This document shows, in pieces, positions 8,510-17,899 of a stretch of 64,000 nucleotides of DNA. The stretch spans positions 62,001 to 126,000 of the forward strand of contig NZ_JAMBOQ010000003.1 of NCBI RefSeq assembly GCF_023715685.1. The letters are read 5' to 3'. Within the stretch, counting starts at the first letter, position 1. Every line of letters starts with the position of its first letter. Made by a program: the position numbers and the translations under genes. The notes under the pieces are model-generated. The model did no database searches. It was not told where the DNA came from and saw nothing but the letters and a program-made list of their open reading frames with translations. The stretch comes from Priestia aryabhattai. Lineage in GTDB: Bacteria > Bacillota > Bacilli > Bacillales > Bacillaceae_H.

Positions 8510-10196
8510 TCAAAGCTTTATTGGGTTAAATGGAAGAGAACGAGCGCAGGCAATCTTAGATCAAGGCACATACCGTGAGCTGCTCGGCCCTTTTGACGGG
8601 ATTGAATCGCCTCATTTACCTAAGCAAAATATTGTTCCTCAAAGCGATGATGGTGTCATTATAGCAGGTGGGCTGATAGCAGGGGAGCCAGCCGTTGTCA
8701 TTTCAATAGAAGGAGGGTTTCAAGGGGGAGGCATTGGTGAAGTATCGGGAGCTAAAATTGCAGGAGCTTTAGAATTAGCCCTTAATAATCACAAAAAAGG
8801 TGTTCCTGTTAGACCTGTTTTTCTATTCGATACAGGAGGGGTAAGGCTGCAAGAAGCGAATTATGGACTTTTGTCGATATCTGAAATTGGCTCAGCTGTG
8901 GTTGCTTTGCGTGAGTATACACCTGTTGTCGGAGTCATTTCAGGAAATGTAGGCTGCTTTGGAGGAATGTCCATCACTGCTTCACTCTTTAGTTATCTCA
9001 TTATGACAAAAGAAGCAAGGTTTGGCCTTAACGGCCCTGAAGTGATCGAACAAGAAGCAGGGATTGAAGAGTTTGATGCAAGAGATCGAAGCTTAATCTG
9101 GAGAACGATTGGCGGTATTCAACGCCATGAAACAGGTTTTGCAGACGCCTTAGCACCGGATGATGTCACTGCTATTCAACGAGCAGTTCAAGAGACGTTT
9201 CAGAAGAAAGAAAAAGTAACTAGTAAAACAGAACAAGTAGATTTTTACAGACATTTGCTTAGTAAGGTTGATCCTTCAGAAAAAATGGCTCCTTATCAAT
9301 TTCAAGAATTGTATAAAGCAACAAAAAATGAACATATCTCTTCAACAGTCTCTTACTCGTTGAATGAAGTTCCAGGTAGTATGCCTAACAGCCGCGGTCG
9401 CGTGTGGATCAACGCTTTAATAAATGATGAAGAAGCAGATTTTGAAATTCCTTCCGTTCTTTATAAAGACGCATTGCTAGGAAGAGAAAAGGTCCGATAT
9501 ATATCGGTTGTACCTAATCCTTATAATCGTTTCTTACGTGCACGAAAAGGGGAAGTAGGACTAGATGAAGGATGGGCAATTGCCAAGCACGTTCGTGAAG
9601 TAATAAAAGAAGATCGAAATCAATCTCCGCGCCCTATAATTGCCATTGTGGATGTACCGAGTCAAGCGTATGGCTATCATGAAGAACTTCTAGGTATTCA
9701 CTATGCTTGTGGTGCTGCGGCTGATGCTTATGCAGCAGCGCGCTTAGCAGGTCATCCAGTTATTACATTAATTGTCGGAAAAGCAATTTCAGGAGCATTT
9801 TTGGCTCATGGATACCAATCAAATCGGATATTGGCTTTGAAAGACGAAGGAGTGAATGTTCACGCCATGTCCAAACAGTCGGCAGCGCGTATTACCAAAA
9901 GAAGTATCAAAGAACTTGAAGAAGCTTCAAAGAAAGTTCCTTCCATGGCCTATGATATTGAATCATTTGCCTCACTTGGCGCTTTATATGAGCTGATTAG
10001 CGGTATTCAACCAGAGCAGCCCACAGAGCGCGACGTTCAAACGATTCAAGATATTTTGACTAGAGCAGTAGAAGATGTACGCCGTGAAGGTGTGTACGAT
10101 TTAAGCAGCCGGCTGCACAGTGAGCAAGCAAGAAAAGCAGGGCGAAAAGCTTCTTTATTAGTAAGAGGTGAGTTGGAAAAACAATGGAATATATAG
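8496..10196 (+). CDS. mdcD-mdcE: Malonate decarboxylase beta-gamma fusion (malonyl-S-ACP decarboxylase)
   Basis: A 566-residue protein joining what are two polypeptides in Klebsiella and Acinetobacter. Residues about 1-270 are the carboxyltransferase-like MdcD half (SIEGGFQGGGIGEVSGAKIAG; FLFDTGGVRLQEA; oxyanion-type GNVGCFGGMS). About residues 300-560 are the MdcE half (VDVPSQAYGYHEELLGIHYA; IVGKAISGAFLAHGY). No stop or frameshift interrupts the junction near residues 270-300. The product releases CO2 from malonyl-S-ACP to leave acetyl-S-ACP. I set the start at ATG 8496, six bases after GGAGGTGA, rather than the in-frame GTG at 8490. Confidence 0.92.
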   Translation: MGVNNQSFIGLNGRERAQAILDQGTYRELLGPFDGIESPHLPKQNIVPQSDDGVIIAGGLIAGEPAVVISIEGGFQGGGIGEVSGAKIAGALELALNNHKKGVPVRPVFLFDTGGVRLQEANYGLLSISEIGSAVVALREYTPVVGVISGNVGCFGGMSITASLFSYLIMTKEARFGLNGPEVIEQEAGIEEFDARDRSLIWRTIGGIQRHETGFADALAPDDVTAIQRAVQETFQKKEKVTSKTEQVDFYRHLLSKVDPSEKMAPYQFQELYKATKNEHISSTVSYSLNEVPGSMPNSRGRVWINALINDEEADFEIPSVLYKDALLGREKVRYISVVPNPYNRFLRARKGEVGLDEGWAIAKHVREVIKEDRNQSPRPIIAIVDVPSQAYGYHEELLGIHYACGAAADAYAAARLAGHPVITLIVGKAISGAFLAHGYQSNRILALKDEGVNVHAMSKQSAARITKRSIKELEEASKKVPSMAYDIESFASLGALYELISGIQPEQPTERDVQTIQDILTRAVEDVRREGVYDLSSRLHSEQARKAGRKASLLVRGELEKQWNI

Positions 10197-10792
10197 CTCA
10201 TGATTTGCTTCAGTTAAAAGAGGAAGCAAAGCTTATCAGTTATACACCTATTCCCGAGTGGGTGGAATATTCATTAGCGAAGGCTCCGTTTGTAGTTGTA
10301 AGGCGTGCTGTTCACCGAGATAGACGGATACCTGTTGGAGTAAGAGGAGAACGAAGAAATCAGCGTTTTGGTGCTTTTTTATCTGAGGAGGCCATTATAC
10401 AAACAATTAGGCCGGAAAATCTCATTTCACTTTTTCAAAACGGCCAGTCCAGAAACATGCCAGCTATACGCGCTTTAGAAGAGGTGGCTATTATTTTTAA
10501 AAATTTTGCGTGGGGACCAACCGGCAGTGTAGGGTTCGAGCTTGCAAGCGGTGAAGAAGTTGTAACGACAACCAGTGATTTAGATGTACTCATTCGCCTT
10601 TCTTCTTATTTGTCGGTGAAACAAGCGGAAATGATAGTCAGTAAGCTAAAGAGGTGCCCAGTTTCTGTAGATGTACAGGTAGAAACAGAAAAAGGAGCAT
10701 TTTCTCTAGCGGAATATGCAAAGGGAGAAGAGACGCTGCTTTTGCGTACCATATATGGACCTGCTTTAGTAAAACTGAATCAATTAGTATAA
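10184..10792 (+). CDS. mdcG: Phosphoribosyl-dephospho-CoA transferase (holo-ACP synthase of malonate decarboxylase)
   Basis: MdcG family, 202 residues. It transfers the phosphoribosyl-dephospho-CoA arm to Ser25 of MdcC. The sequence has the nucleotidyltransferase-like acidic motif TTSDLDVLIRL and WGPTGSVGFELASG just before it. The ATG overlaps the end of the fused mdcDE gene by 13 nt, so translation is coupled. It closes the operon; a hairpin terminator follows. No mdcF/mdcLM/matC transporter or mdcR-type regulator gene is in the operon. Confidence 0.9.
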   Translation: MEYIAHDLLQLKEEAKLISYTPIPEWVEYSLAKAPFVVVRRAVHRDRRIPVGVRGERRNQRFGAFLSEEAIIQTIRPENLISLFQNGQSRNMPAIRALEEVAIIFKNFAWGPTGSVGFELASGEEVVTTTSDLDVLIRLSSYLSVKQAEMIVSKLKRCPVSVDVQVETEKGAFSLAEYAKGEETLLLRTIYGPALVKLNQLV

Positions 10793-10832
10793 AAGACGGA
10801 AAGAGGGACCTGCACCTTTTCCGTCTTTTCTG
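10790..10832. terminator. Bidirectional terminator between mdcG and glnL
   Basis: Arms AAAAGACGGAAA and TTTTCCGTCTTTT around a loop. It lies between convergent genes and serves both. Confidence 0.75.
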
Positions 10833-11771
10833 TCAATACCAGCTTTTTTCTTGGCTTAACAAACGCTTTGCTTCCAAAAAGAATATTTGAATAAACTTTT
10901 TTGTGTTAATGCGAATCGGCAAAATTTTAGAATCTCCCTGCAATTCTTTCATTTTTTTACGAACGGCTGTAAAGTCAAAAAACTTAGAAGCATAATTTTC
11001 AAACTTTGGATTTGAAAAATCTGTTAATCCAATAGAAGCAAAGTGATTTAGTGAGTGAGTAACTGCTCGTCTTATTCGCTGTTCACAAGCCTTGGTTTCG
11101 CGATTAATTTCAATGGAAGACGCGTGAGCTCCTAATTTTTTCTCAGCGACATTCACAAAAATATTTTTTAGAGAAGGGAAATGTTTTTCCACACTTTCTC
11201 TTTGGTCATAAGTGTACAGAAACTGTAAAATATCCAGTAAATCTTTTGCTCCATTTTCTCCTACAATACCTAACTCGGCTAATAAGAATTTCCCTACATC
11301 GTATAGATGGGCTTGTTTCGTTATCGGCTGGCTTGAAGGGGGGGCGTGATGGGCTGTCGCTAAACTATTCAAGGAGGTTTTAATATCATCGATTGATTTC
11401 TCAAGGGAGATTCGTTCAATTACCTTTCGAATAACCGTTAAAATTTCAATTCGATTAATTGGTTTTGTAATATAGTATTCAATTCCTAATGAATAGGCTT
11501 CTCCTATCAATTCTTTGGACTCTACCTGTGAAATCATAATCATTTTTCCTTTAAATGAATCTTTTAAATGACGGATCGTTTCGATTCCGTCTCGTCCTGG
11601 CATAAGTAAATCAATAAATAAGATATCAATTTGCTTTAAATTTAACGTAGAGGCATCTAAAAAGCTTCCGTCTACGACTTCTTCTACAACTTCTCCTAAA
11701 TCCTCATCTTCAATCAGCTGACTGAGCGTTGAACGAATGGCTGAATCATCATCTGTAATACAAAATCGCAT
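10833..11771 (-). CDS. glnL: Response regulator GlnL (glutamine-sensing two-component system)
   Basis: A 312-residue response regulator like B. subtilis GlnL/YcbB. Residues 1-120 form the receiver (acidic DDD at 7-9, phospho-acceptor Asp in ILFIDLLMPGRDG near residue 54, Lys in TKPIN). The C-terminal half is the YcbB DNA-binding domain rather than a classical HTH. It lies 4 nt after glnK in the same operon and opposite glsA-alsT, which it activates in B. subtilis when glutamine is present. Confidence 0.9.
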   Translation of the reverse strand: MRFCITDDDSAIRSTLSQLIEDEDLGEVVEEVVDGSFLDASTLNLKQIDILFIDLLMPGRDGIETIRHLKDSFKGKMIMISQVESKELIGEAYSLGIEYYITKPINRIEILTVIRKVIERISLEKSIDDIKTSLNSLATAHHAPPSSQPITKQAHLYDVGKFLLAELGIVGENGAKDLLDILQFLYTYDQRESVEKHFPSLKNIFVNVAEKKLGAHASSIEINRETKACEQRIRRAVTHSLNHFASIGLTDFSNPKFENYASKFFDFTAVRKKMKELQGDSKILPIRINTKKFIQIFFLEAKRLLSQEKSWY

Positions 11772-11775
11772 AAAC

Positions 11776-13074
11776 TCATCCTTTCTGAATTAGACTACAA
11801 AGAGGTATTTGAATGATAAAAATCATCCCGTTATCTCCACGTTTAGCTTCAATCGTACCTCCAAGTTCTTGAACAATATCCCTTACGTAAGAAAGGCCAA
11901 TTCCAGTAGAGGGGTTTCCAAATTGATCGTATTTTGAGGTGAAACCAGGTTCGAAAATAGCTTTTTCGTACTTCAAAGGCACGCCAGGACCATCGTCTTG
12001 TACATGAAATTCTACATGTTCAGCTTGTCTATGTACGGATAAAACAATCCTTCCCTCATCTTTAATCGCCTCCACTGCGTTTGCTACCAAGTTATTAATG
12101 ATCGATAAAATGGTGTAAACGTGGTAGCTGAAATGTTCTCCGGTTACAGAGGAAAAAAAGCGAATTTGTTTGTGAAGAGAATCAGCATATTTTTTGTTGA
12201 TGCGTACGATCAGCTCGATTAGTTCCTCTGCTTTCATATAATTTTGGAAACTTTCATTTGAAATTGTTTTAGATAAGCCCGCAAAAATACGCTGGTTATC
12301 TTTTTTTACTTCGTGAATATCTCCGGCAATCCGAAGCGCCTTTTTACTGAGCGTTTGATTTAGCAAAGAATGATCTTTTTCCTGCTGATTTAATACACGA
12401 TATAAATCGTACGAAGCTTTTGTAATCACTTCTGTATTATGAAGGGTCTTTTTTAAATGAACAGTTTCTTCATAAAGGCTTGTAATGAGCATTAGCATGT
12501 GCTCATTTTGTTTGCGAATTTGACGTTCTCGTGACTGTGATTCATAAATCGTCATCATATTAAAAAAGCTAAGTACAATGAAGCTGTGAGCAAAAGCAAT
12601 AATGGCCATGTCGGATAATGAATCGACATGAATTGTTGTATGCAAAACGATATACTGCGCAGTTAGTTCGACTGTATCAGCAGCTATTTCAATGATGAGT
12701 CCAATCAATCCAATCACAATAGCACTATAGTTCATGCGGCTTACTTTAAAAATAAAAAATAAAAGTGCATACGTAAAGTAAAAGAAAAACGTAGGGTAAT
12801 GCATATGTGCAGAAACCGCAAATTGAAAATGATCGAGCATGATATAGTCTAGCATGATGCGAAAGAGAACGACGCTTAAAGCGGTTAACAAGCCGCCAGC
12901 TAAAACGGTTTTCCGTTTTAAAAGCAACAGGAAAAAGAAAAATGTAGGGGTTCCAAATGTAATTCGAAATGTTTCATTTAACGGATAAAATTTTAACTCT
13001 CCCGCCAGCGGGACAGTAATGAGCATGAGCAATAAAATGTACGGATCTTTTCGGATGAAAGATTTAAAATTCAG
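11776..13074 (-). CDS. glnK: Sensor histidine kinase GlnK, probable CTG start
   Basis: A membrane sensor kinase paired with GlnL. The N-terminal ~170 residues hold about six hydrophobic helices, then a coiled linker and the ATPase domain (NNLVANAVEAI N-box, DDGPGVP G1 box, GIGLSYV G2 box). The first in-frame ATG (13030-13032) has no ribosome site. A perfect AGGAGGTG lies 7-9 nt before an in-frame CTG at 13072-13074, which adds 14 residues (beginning NFKSFIRKDPYILL after the start) that complete the first helix; I therefore prefer the CTG. If wrong, the gene ends at 13032. Confidence 0.82.
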   Translation of the reverse strand: MNFKSFIRKDPYILLLMLITVPLAGELKFYPLNETFRITFGTPTFFFFLLLLKRKTVLAGGLLTALSVVLFRIMLDYIMLDHFQFAVSAHMHYPTFFFYFTYALLFFIFKVSRMNYSAIVIGLIGLIIEIAADTVELTAQYIVLHTTIHVDSLSDMAIIAFAHSFIVLSFFNMMTIYESQSRERQIRKQNEHMLMLITSLYEETVHLKKTLHNTEVITKASYDLYRVLNQQEKDHSLLNQTLSKKALRIAGDIHEVKKDNQRIFAGLSKTISNESFQNYMKAEELIELIVRINKKYADSLHKQIRFFSSVTGEHFSYHVYTILSIINNLVANAVEAIKDEGRIVLSVHRQAEHVEFHVQDDGPGVPLKYEKAIFEPGFTSKYDQFGNPSTGIGLSYVRDIVQELGGTIEAKRGDNGMIFIIQIPLCSLIQKG

Positions 13075-13244
13075 ATAATTACACCTCCTGAAGTGATTCG
13101 TGAATTAGTATACATTGTGACAGCGTCCAGCACAATGGAGAAGAGTGCCAAAGATAAAAATATAATTTCAAAAAGTTTTGTAGGTTTTTGTATGCTCTCG
13201 TAGGTTGCATTGTACATTAAAAACGAAAATGAAATCGCACTTTA

Positions 13245-13258
13245 TGAAAGCGCTTTAA
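13245..13258 (+). promoter_or_regulatory. Candidate cre (CcpA) site upstream of glsA
   Basis: TGAAAGCGCTTTAA matches the consensus TGWAARCGYTWNCW at 13 of 14 positions and lies 34 bp before the glsA start. A CcpA role is inferred. Confidence 0.4.
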
Positions 13259-13291
13259 AATAAAGAACAATTAAGTGATGAGGTGATTTTA

Positions 13292-14281
13292 ATGAAAAGA
13301 GAAATAGAACAGGAAATGTCTTACTTACAGCTCACTGCAAAAGATCGGTTACATGAGTGGGTGCAACAAATAAAAGAATTTTCTTCAGAAGGAAAAACGG
13401 CTGATTACATCCCAGCTCTGAAAGATATGGACTCGTCTCAATTAGGTATTTGTTTGATTGGTGCTGACGGAACAGTTATCCAGTCTGGGGATTATGAATC
13501 GGTATTTACTCTTCAAAGTATTTCTAAAGTCATTAGCTTTATAGCAGCTTGCTTATGCTGCGGCATTCCTTATGTACTAGAGAGAGTGGATGTAGAGCCA
13601 ACTGGAGATGCATTTAATTCTATTATAAGACTGGAAATGCATAAACCAGGAAAGCCGTTCAATCCTATGATTAACGCCGGTGCTTTAACGGTTTCATCTC
13701 TTTTATCTGGGGAGACGGCAAAAGAAAAATTAAGCTATTTGTTTGATGTGATAACGATGCTTACCGGGAAAACACCACTCATTAATGAAACGGTCTTTGA
13801 ATCGGAATGGCAAACGTCTCATCGAAATCGTGCGCTTGCCTACTATTTAAAAGAAACAAACTACTTACAAGGAGAAGTAGAAGAAGTTCTAGAGGTTTAT
13901 TTAAAGCAGTGCTCAATTGAAGTAACGACTGAAGATATTGCGCTGATCGGATTAATTCTGTCATTAGACGGATATCATCCAGTGTTTCACAAACAAGTAA
14001 TTCCAAAAGAAGTAGCTAAATTAACAAAAGCGCTCATGCTTACGTGCGGTATGTATAATGCCTCAGGAAAGTTTGCGGCATTTGTTGGTATGCCAGCTAA
14101 AAGCGGTGTATCGGGAGGTATCATGTCATTGGTGCCACCTACTACGAAAAAGCAGTCTCCGTTCCCAGACGGATGCGGTATCGGAATTTACAGTCCGGCC
14201 ATTGATGAGTACGGGAATAGCGTAAAAGGCGTTACGCTGCTAAAAAAAATCGCAAAAGAATGGGATTTGAGTATTTTTTAG
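13292..14281 (+). CDS. glsA: Glutaminase
   Basis: Hydrolyses L-glutamine to glutamate and ammonia. The beta-lactamase-like catalytic pair is visible as S76-I-S-K79 in FTLQSISKV, with NPMINAGALT and the GKSGVSGG-like AKSGVSGGIM motif downstream. I start at the ATG 13292, preceded by GATGAGGTG; the open frame extends to a GTG nine bases upstream that overlaps this site. At 329 residues it is the usual size. It is followed by the alsT symporter and divergent from glnKL, matching the B. subtilis glutamine-inducible cassette. Confidence 0.93.
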   Translation: MKREIEQEMSYLQLTAKDRLHEWVQQIKEFSSEGKTADYIPALKDMDSSQLGICLIGADGTVIQSGDYESVFTLQSISKVISFIAACLCCGIPYVLERVDVEPTGDAFNSIIRLEMHKPGKPFNPMINAGALTVSSLLSGETAKEKLSYLFDVITMLTGKTPLINETVFESEWQTSHRNRALAYYLKETNYLQGEVEEVLEVYLKQCSIEVTTEDIALIGLILSLDGYHPVFHKQVIPKEVAKLTKALMLTCGMYNASGKFAAFVGMPAKSGVSGGIMSLVPPTTKKQSPFPDGCGIGIYSPAIDEYGNSVKGVTLLKKIAKEWDLSIF

Positions 14282-14384
14282 TCTATTTACGTACTCTTCA
14301 TTCGCTTCAATAATATAAACACCAAGAGAAAAAACTTTCATGTTTTGCATTTGTTCTACCAAATTTTTTAATGAGGTGATAGGC

Positions 14385-15815
14385 ATGCAACAAGCAATCG
14401 AAAGTGTAATTAGTGTCATCAATGATTTTTTTTGGTCAAATTTATTAATTATTTTACTTGTATCAATCGGTATTTATTTTACGATTCGCTCTCGTTTTTT
14501 GCAGTTTCGCATGTTGAAAGAAATGGTACTTGTTTTGAAAGAAGGACGAGCAGCTAAAGATGGGGGAGTCTCTCCGTTTCAAGCTTTTTGCATAAGCATG
14601 GCAGCTCGAGTAGGAACGGGAAATATTACCGGTATAGCGATTGCTATTGCACTCGGTGGCCCGGGGGCTGTATTTTGGATGTGGATTATTGCCATTATCG
14701 GTTCAGTATCAAGTTTTGTAGAAAGTACATTGGCTCAAATTTATAAAGTAAAAGGATCAAGCGGATTTCGAGGAGGACCCGCTTATTATATGGAAAAAGG
14801 GTTAAATAAAAGGTGGATGGGCGGGTTATTTGCTGTACTCATTACACTATCATTTGGCCTGGTGTTTAACGCTGTGCAGTCTAATACGATTACGCTAGCA
14901 TTTGAGAACTCTTTCGGAACGAGCCGCTTGTTGATTGGGATTATTATGACAGTTATATTTGCGGTAATTATTTTTGGCGGGATCAAACGCATCGCCAAGA
15001 TATCGGAATACATCGTTGTCGTATTAGCCGTTTTATACATTGGAATGGCTCTGTTCATTATCTTTAAAAATATTGGTCAAATGCCTGCGGTTCTATCTCT
15101 AATTGTGAAAAATGCATTTGGGTTTGAACAGGCGCTTGGGGGATCAATTGGTGCAACGTTAATCAACGGAGTAAAGCGCGGACTGTTTTCCAATGAAGCA
15201 GGAATGGGAAGTGCTCCCAACGCCGCGGCAACTGCAGTGACGAGTCATCCAGTTAAACAAGGTCTTATCCAAGCATTTGGTGTCTTGACGGACACACTCG
15301 TGATTTGTACAAGCACAGCATTTATAGTTCTCTTATCCCCCGCCTATAAGCAGGGACTAAGCGGCATTGAATTAACGCAAGCTTCTCTTAGTACACATAT
15401 TGGTTCTTGGGCATCAGGGTTTTTAGCTATCATGGTATTTCTATTTGCTTTTAGTACGTTAATTGGAAATTATTATTATGGAGAAACGAATATTGAATTT
15501 TTAAATTCAAATAAGATGTGGCTTTGGTTTTATCGTGTAGGTGTTTTAGCGATGGTTATTTTTGGGTCGGTCGCTCAGCTTCAGCTTGTATGGAATTTGG
15601 CAGACTTATTTATGGGGATGATGGTAGTCGTGAACTTGATTGCTATTTTTCTATTATCCAAAGTGGCGTTTTCTGCCTTGCATGACTATACTCAGCAGAA
15701 AAAGGAAGGGGAAAATCCAGTCTTTTATAGAGATGCGTTAGAAAACAATCAAAATATTGAATGTTGGGAAAGAAAATCCACTCCACCTCCTTCTGAAAAA
15801 GAGAATATTATCTAA
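14385..15815 (+). CDS. alsT: Sodium:alanine/glutamine symporter (AGCS family)
   Basis: A 476-residue AGCS-family transporter (GlnT/AlsT type), probably importing glutamine with sodium for the adjacent glutaminase. Family segments are GVSPFQAFCISMAARVGTGN, GGPGAVFWMW and FSNEAGMGSAPNAAA. About eleven hydrophobic helices are evident. I start at ATG 14385 because AGGTGATAGGC sits just upstream; the longer frame to 14340 has no ribosome site. A terminator shared with the convergent symporter gene follows. Confidence 0.9.
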   Translation: MQQAIESVISVINDFFWSNLLIILLVSIGIYFTIRSRFLQFRMLKEMVLVLKEGRAAKDGGVSPFQAFCISMAARVGTGNITGIAIAIALGGPGAVFWMWIIAIIGSVSSFVESTLAQIYKVKGSSGFRGGPAYYMEKGLNKRWMGGLFAVLITLSFGLVFNAVQSNTITLAFENSFGTSRLLIGIIMTVIFAVIIFGGIKRIAKISEYIVVVLAVLYIGMALFIIFKNIGQMPAVLSLIVKNAFGFEQALGGSIGATLINGVKRGLFSNEAGMGSAPNAAATAVTSHPVKQGLIQAFGVLTDTLVICTSTAFIVLLSPAYKQGLSGIELTQASLSTHIGSWASGFLAIMVFLFAFSTLIGNYYYGETNIEFLNSNKMWLWFYRVGVLAMVIFGSVAQLQLVWNLADLFMGMMVVVNLIAIFLLSKVAFSALHDYTQQKKEGENPVFYRDALENNQNIECWERKSTPPPSEKENII

Positions 15816-15850
15816 AAAAAGTTCAGCCAATTGGCTGAACTTTTTTTATG
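15812..15850. terminator. Bidirectional terminator between alsT and the SSS symporter gene
   Basis: Arms AAAAAAAGTTCAGCCAA and TTGGCTGAACTTTTTTT form a near-perfect stem between convergent genes. Confidence 0.85.
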
Positions 15851-17345
15851 CGTTTTTCTTTAATTCAGTTTGCGGAGTGCCTTTAGAAAATAATGTTTCT
15901 TTCACGCCATTTGTTGCTGCTTTGGTTTTTGCAGCAAAGATTGGATTTAAAATAACAACTACGAGTAAGTTAGATAATAATCCCCAGAACCCTTCATAAA
16001 GGCCAAATGAATTTCCTGTTGCATGGACGGTAAACGTTACAACCAACCCTACTACTAATCCAGCAATCGTACTTTCTTTCGATTGATTTCTCCAAAACAG
16101 GCTGATGACGATAGCAGGGAAGATTTGTACCATACCAGATACCCCTAGTAACTGTAGGGAAACAAGTGCTTGAGGGAATAATAAACCGAATAAAAGTGCC
16201 AGTCCGATAACAACGAAAACCATAGAACGAGTAACCATTGTTAATGTTTTACCCTGTACATTTGGATTAATTAAATCTCTAAATATATTATTTGCAAACA
16301 AGTTAGACGCTCCGATAGCCATGATAGAACATGGAATTAATGAAGCAAGAGCAATCGTTGCATAAGCTAACCCTTGGCCAATACCGCCATATGAATATTG
16401 AATTAAGGTTAATAATGCTAATCTAGGATCCGTTGTATCTTGAGGTAATACTTGATAAGCAATAAATCCTAAAAAGATGACTAGAATTAAAACAATATTG
16501 TAAAGCGGTAAGAAAATAGCATTTTTACGAAGCGAATCTGCACTTTTAGCAGTGAAAACACCTGTAGCAGCGTGGGCCCACATGAATAAAGCTAAAGCAG
16601 ATACGAGTGATGCTGTAATAAACCATGGAATGCCTTTAGGTCCTTGTGTTGGGATCGTTAATAGCTGCGGTGCATCCTTTGCAACATTGTCGATCATGTT
16701 GCCCCAGCTTCCAAAATGCATAATTGGCAGAGAAACAACCATAAATAACATAATCGCCCATACTAAAATATCTTTAATAATTGCCGTATATGTGGGACCT
16801 TTAATTCCGCTGAAAAAGGTATAAAGAGCCACAAGAAAGAATGAAAGAATAACAACAGCTTTTACGTTAATGTAGCCAGTTCCTGCAACACGAAGAGTAT
16901 CTTGAATACCGCTAAGCTGAAGATCAATATAGGGAATAAGCATCAATACACCTACTATGGCAATTAAAGAGGAGAGAAATTTACTACTAAAACGTTCTCT
17001 AGCATAATCAGCAAGCGTAGTAAGTTTGTGCTTTTTAGCAACAGTCCAAAGCTTTGGAAGAAAAAAGTATGAAATTAAAAAGGCTAAAACAGAGTAAGGA
17101 ATGGCAAAAAATGCAATGCTTCCTCCCTGATAAGCTGTACTTGTAAGACCTAGGAATGTATAAGCAGTATATAAATCTGCTCCTACTAAAAGCCAGACGA
17201 GCAGGCTTCCAAAACGTCTTCCGCCTACAGCCCACTCTTCAACTGAGCTTCTAGATGATTTGTCACGTCCCGCTATAAAGCCAATCGCGATAACGACAAG
17301 AACAATTGCTGATGTGATTAAAAGTGCGGTTAAATTTCCTTGCAT
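15846..17345 (-). CDS. Sodium:solute symporter (SSS family, YhjB-like)
   Basis: A 499-residue, roughly 13-helix SSS transporter. Family marks include SSVEEWAVGGRRFGSLLVWL at the N-terminus and the GSWGNMIDNV loop. Its gene overlaps the preceding DUF3311 gene as TAATG, a pair like B. subtilis yhjC-yhjB and the monocarboxylate transporters of other bacteria. Substrate is not deducible; acetate, lactate or malonate-like monocarboxylates are possible. The malonate operon lacks a transporter and lies only 5 kb away, but no sequence link proves a connection. Confidence 0.85.
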   Translation of the reverse strand: MQGNLTALLITSAIVLVVIAIGFIAGRDKSSRSSVEEWAVGGRRFGSLLVWLLVGADLYTAYTFLGLTSTAYQGGSIAFFAIPYSVLAFLISYFFLPKLWTVAKKHKLTTLADYARERFSSKFLSSLIAIVGVLMLIPYIDLQLSGIQDTLRVAGTGYINVKAVVILSFFLVALYTFFSGIKGPTYTAIIKDILVWAIMLFMVVSLPIMHFGSWGNMIDNVAKDAPQLLTIPTQGPKGIPWFITASLVSALALFMWAHAATGVFTAKSADSLRKNAIFLPLYNIVLILVIFLGFIAYQVLPQDTTDPRLALLTLIQYSYGGIGQGLAYATIALASLIPCSIMAIGASNLFANNIFRDLINPNVQGKTLTMVTRSMVFVVIGLALLFGLLFPQALVSLQLLGVSGMVQIFPAIVISLFWRNQSKESTIAGLVVGLVVTFTVHATGNSFGLYEGFWGLLSNLLVVVILNPIFAAKTKAATNGVKETLFSKGTPQTELKKNA

Positions 17346-17548
17346 TATTCAATGTCCCCCCAAGATTTTTGTAAACGATAAATGATAAATGTACACACAG
17401 GCGTTAAGAAGACCCATAAAAATAACCATAAATGCAAAAGAGGTAATCCAAAAATAATTGGATGAATGTTATTTACAAAAGGTAAAAAAGCGAATTGAGC
17501 AATAAATGGAACGATAAATAAAATAAAAATTATGAATTTTCTGTTCAA
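17345..17548 (-). CDS. DUF3311 small membrane protein (YhjC-like)
   Basis: A 67-residue protein with two transmembrane helices, typical of the DUF3311 subunit that accompanies SSS symporters. The start is TTG at 17546-17548 (minus), seven bases after GGAGGAG. Its stop overlaps the symporter ATG by one base, so the two are translated together. Probably needed for folding or activity of the symporter (inference from conserved pairing). Confidence 0.82.
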   Translation of the reverse strand: MNRKFIIFILFIVPFIAQFAFLPFVNNIHPIIFGLPLLHLWLFLWVFLTPVCTFIIYRLQKSWGDIE

Positions 17549-17899
17549 TTTTACTCCTCCTACTAAAATTTATCTAACAATGTTCACTATGATAGCAAGT
17601 CTGACATGGTAAAGCAATAAGTTTTTTGAAAATTTCGTTATAACCTATGAAAATTTTTTTAGAAAAACAAAAAAGAGCTTATGATGAGAGTATATTCGAA
17701 ATGATTATGGAAGAAAAAAAGGGGATAATCTAAGCGAAGTTGCTCTTGAAGCAAAAAGAGAACGGAAAAGAAGAAATTTAGTTTTTGCAGAGAAGTTTTT
17801 GTTTCTTTGATGAGATAAAGTATATTGCTATTGCATCATAAGAAAAGAATTTGTATGTTCAAAAAGAGATTCATGGAAGGAATAAAACAGAGCAAATAA
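17549..17899. other. Intergenic region upstream of the DUF3311/SSS pair
   Basis: AT-rich and non-coding. It must hold the leftward promoter of the symporter pair. I see no recognisable riboswitch, cre site or sigma-54 promoter here. Confidence 0.4.
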
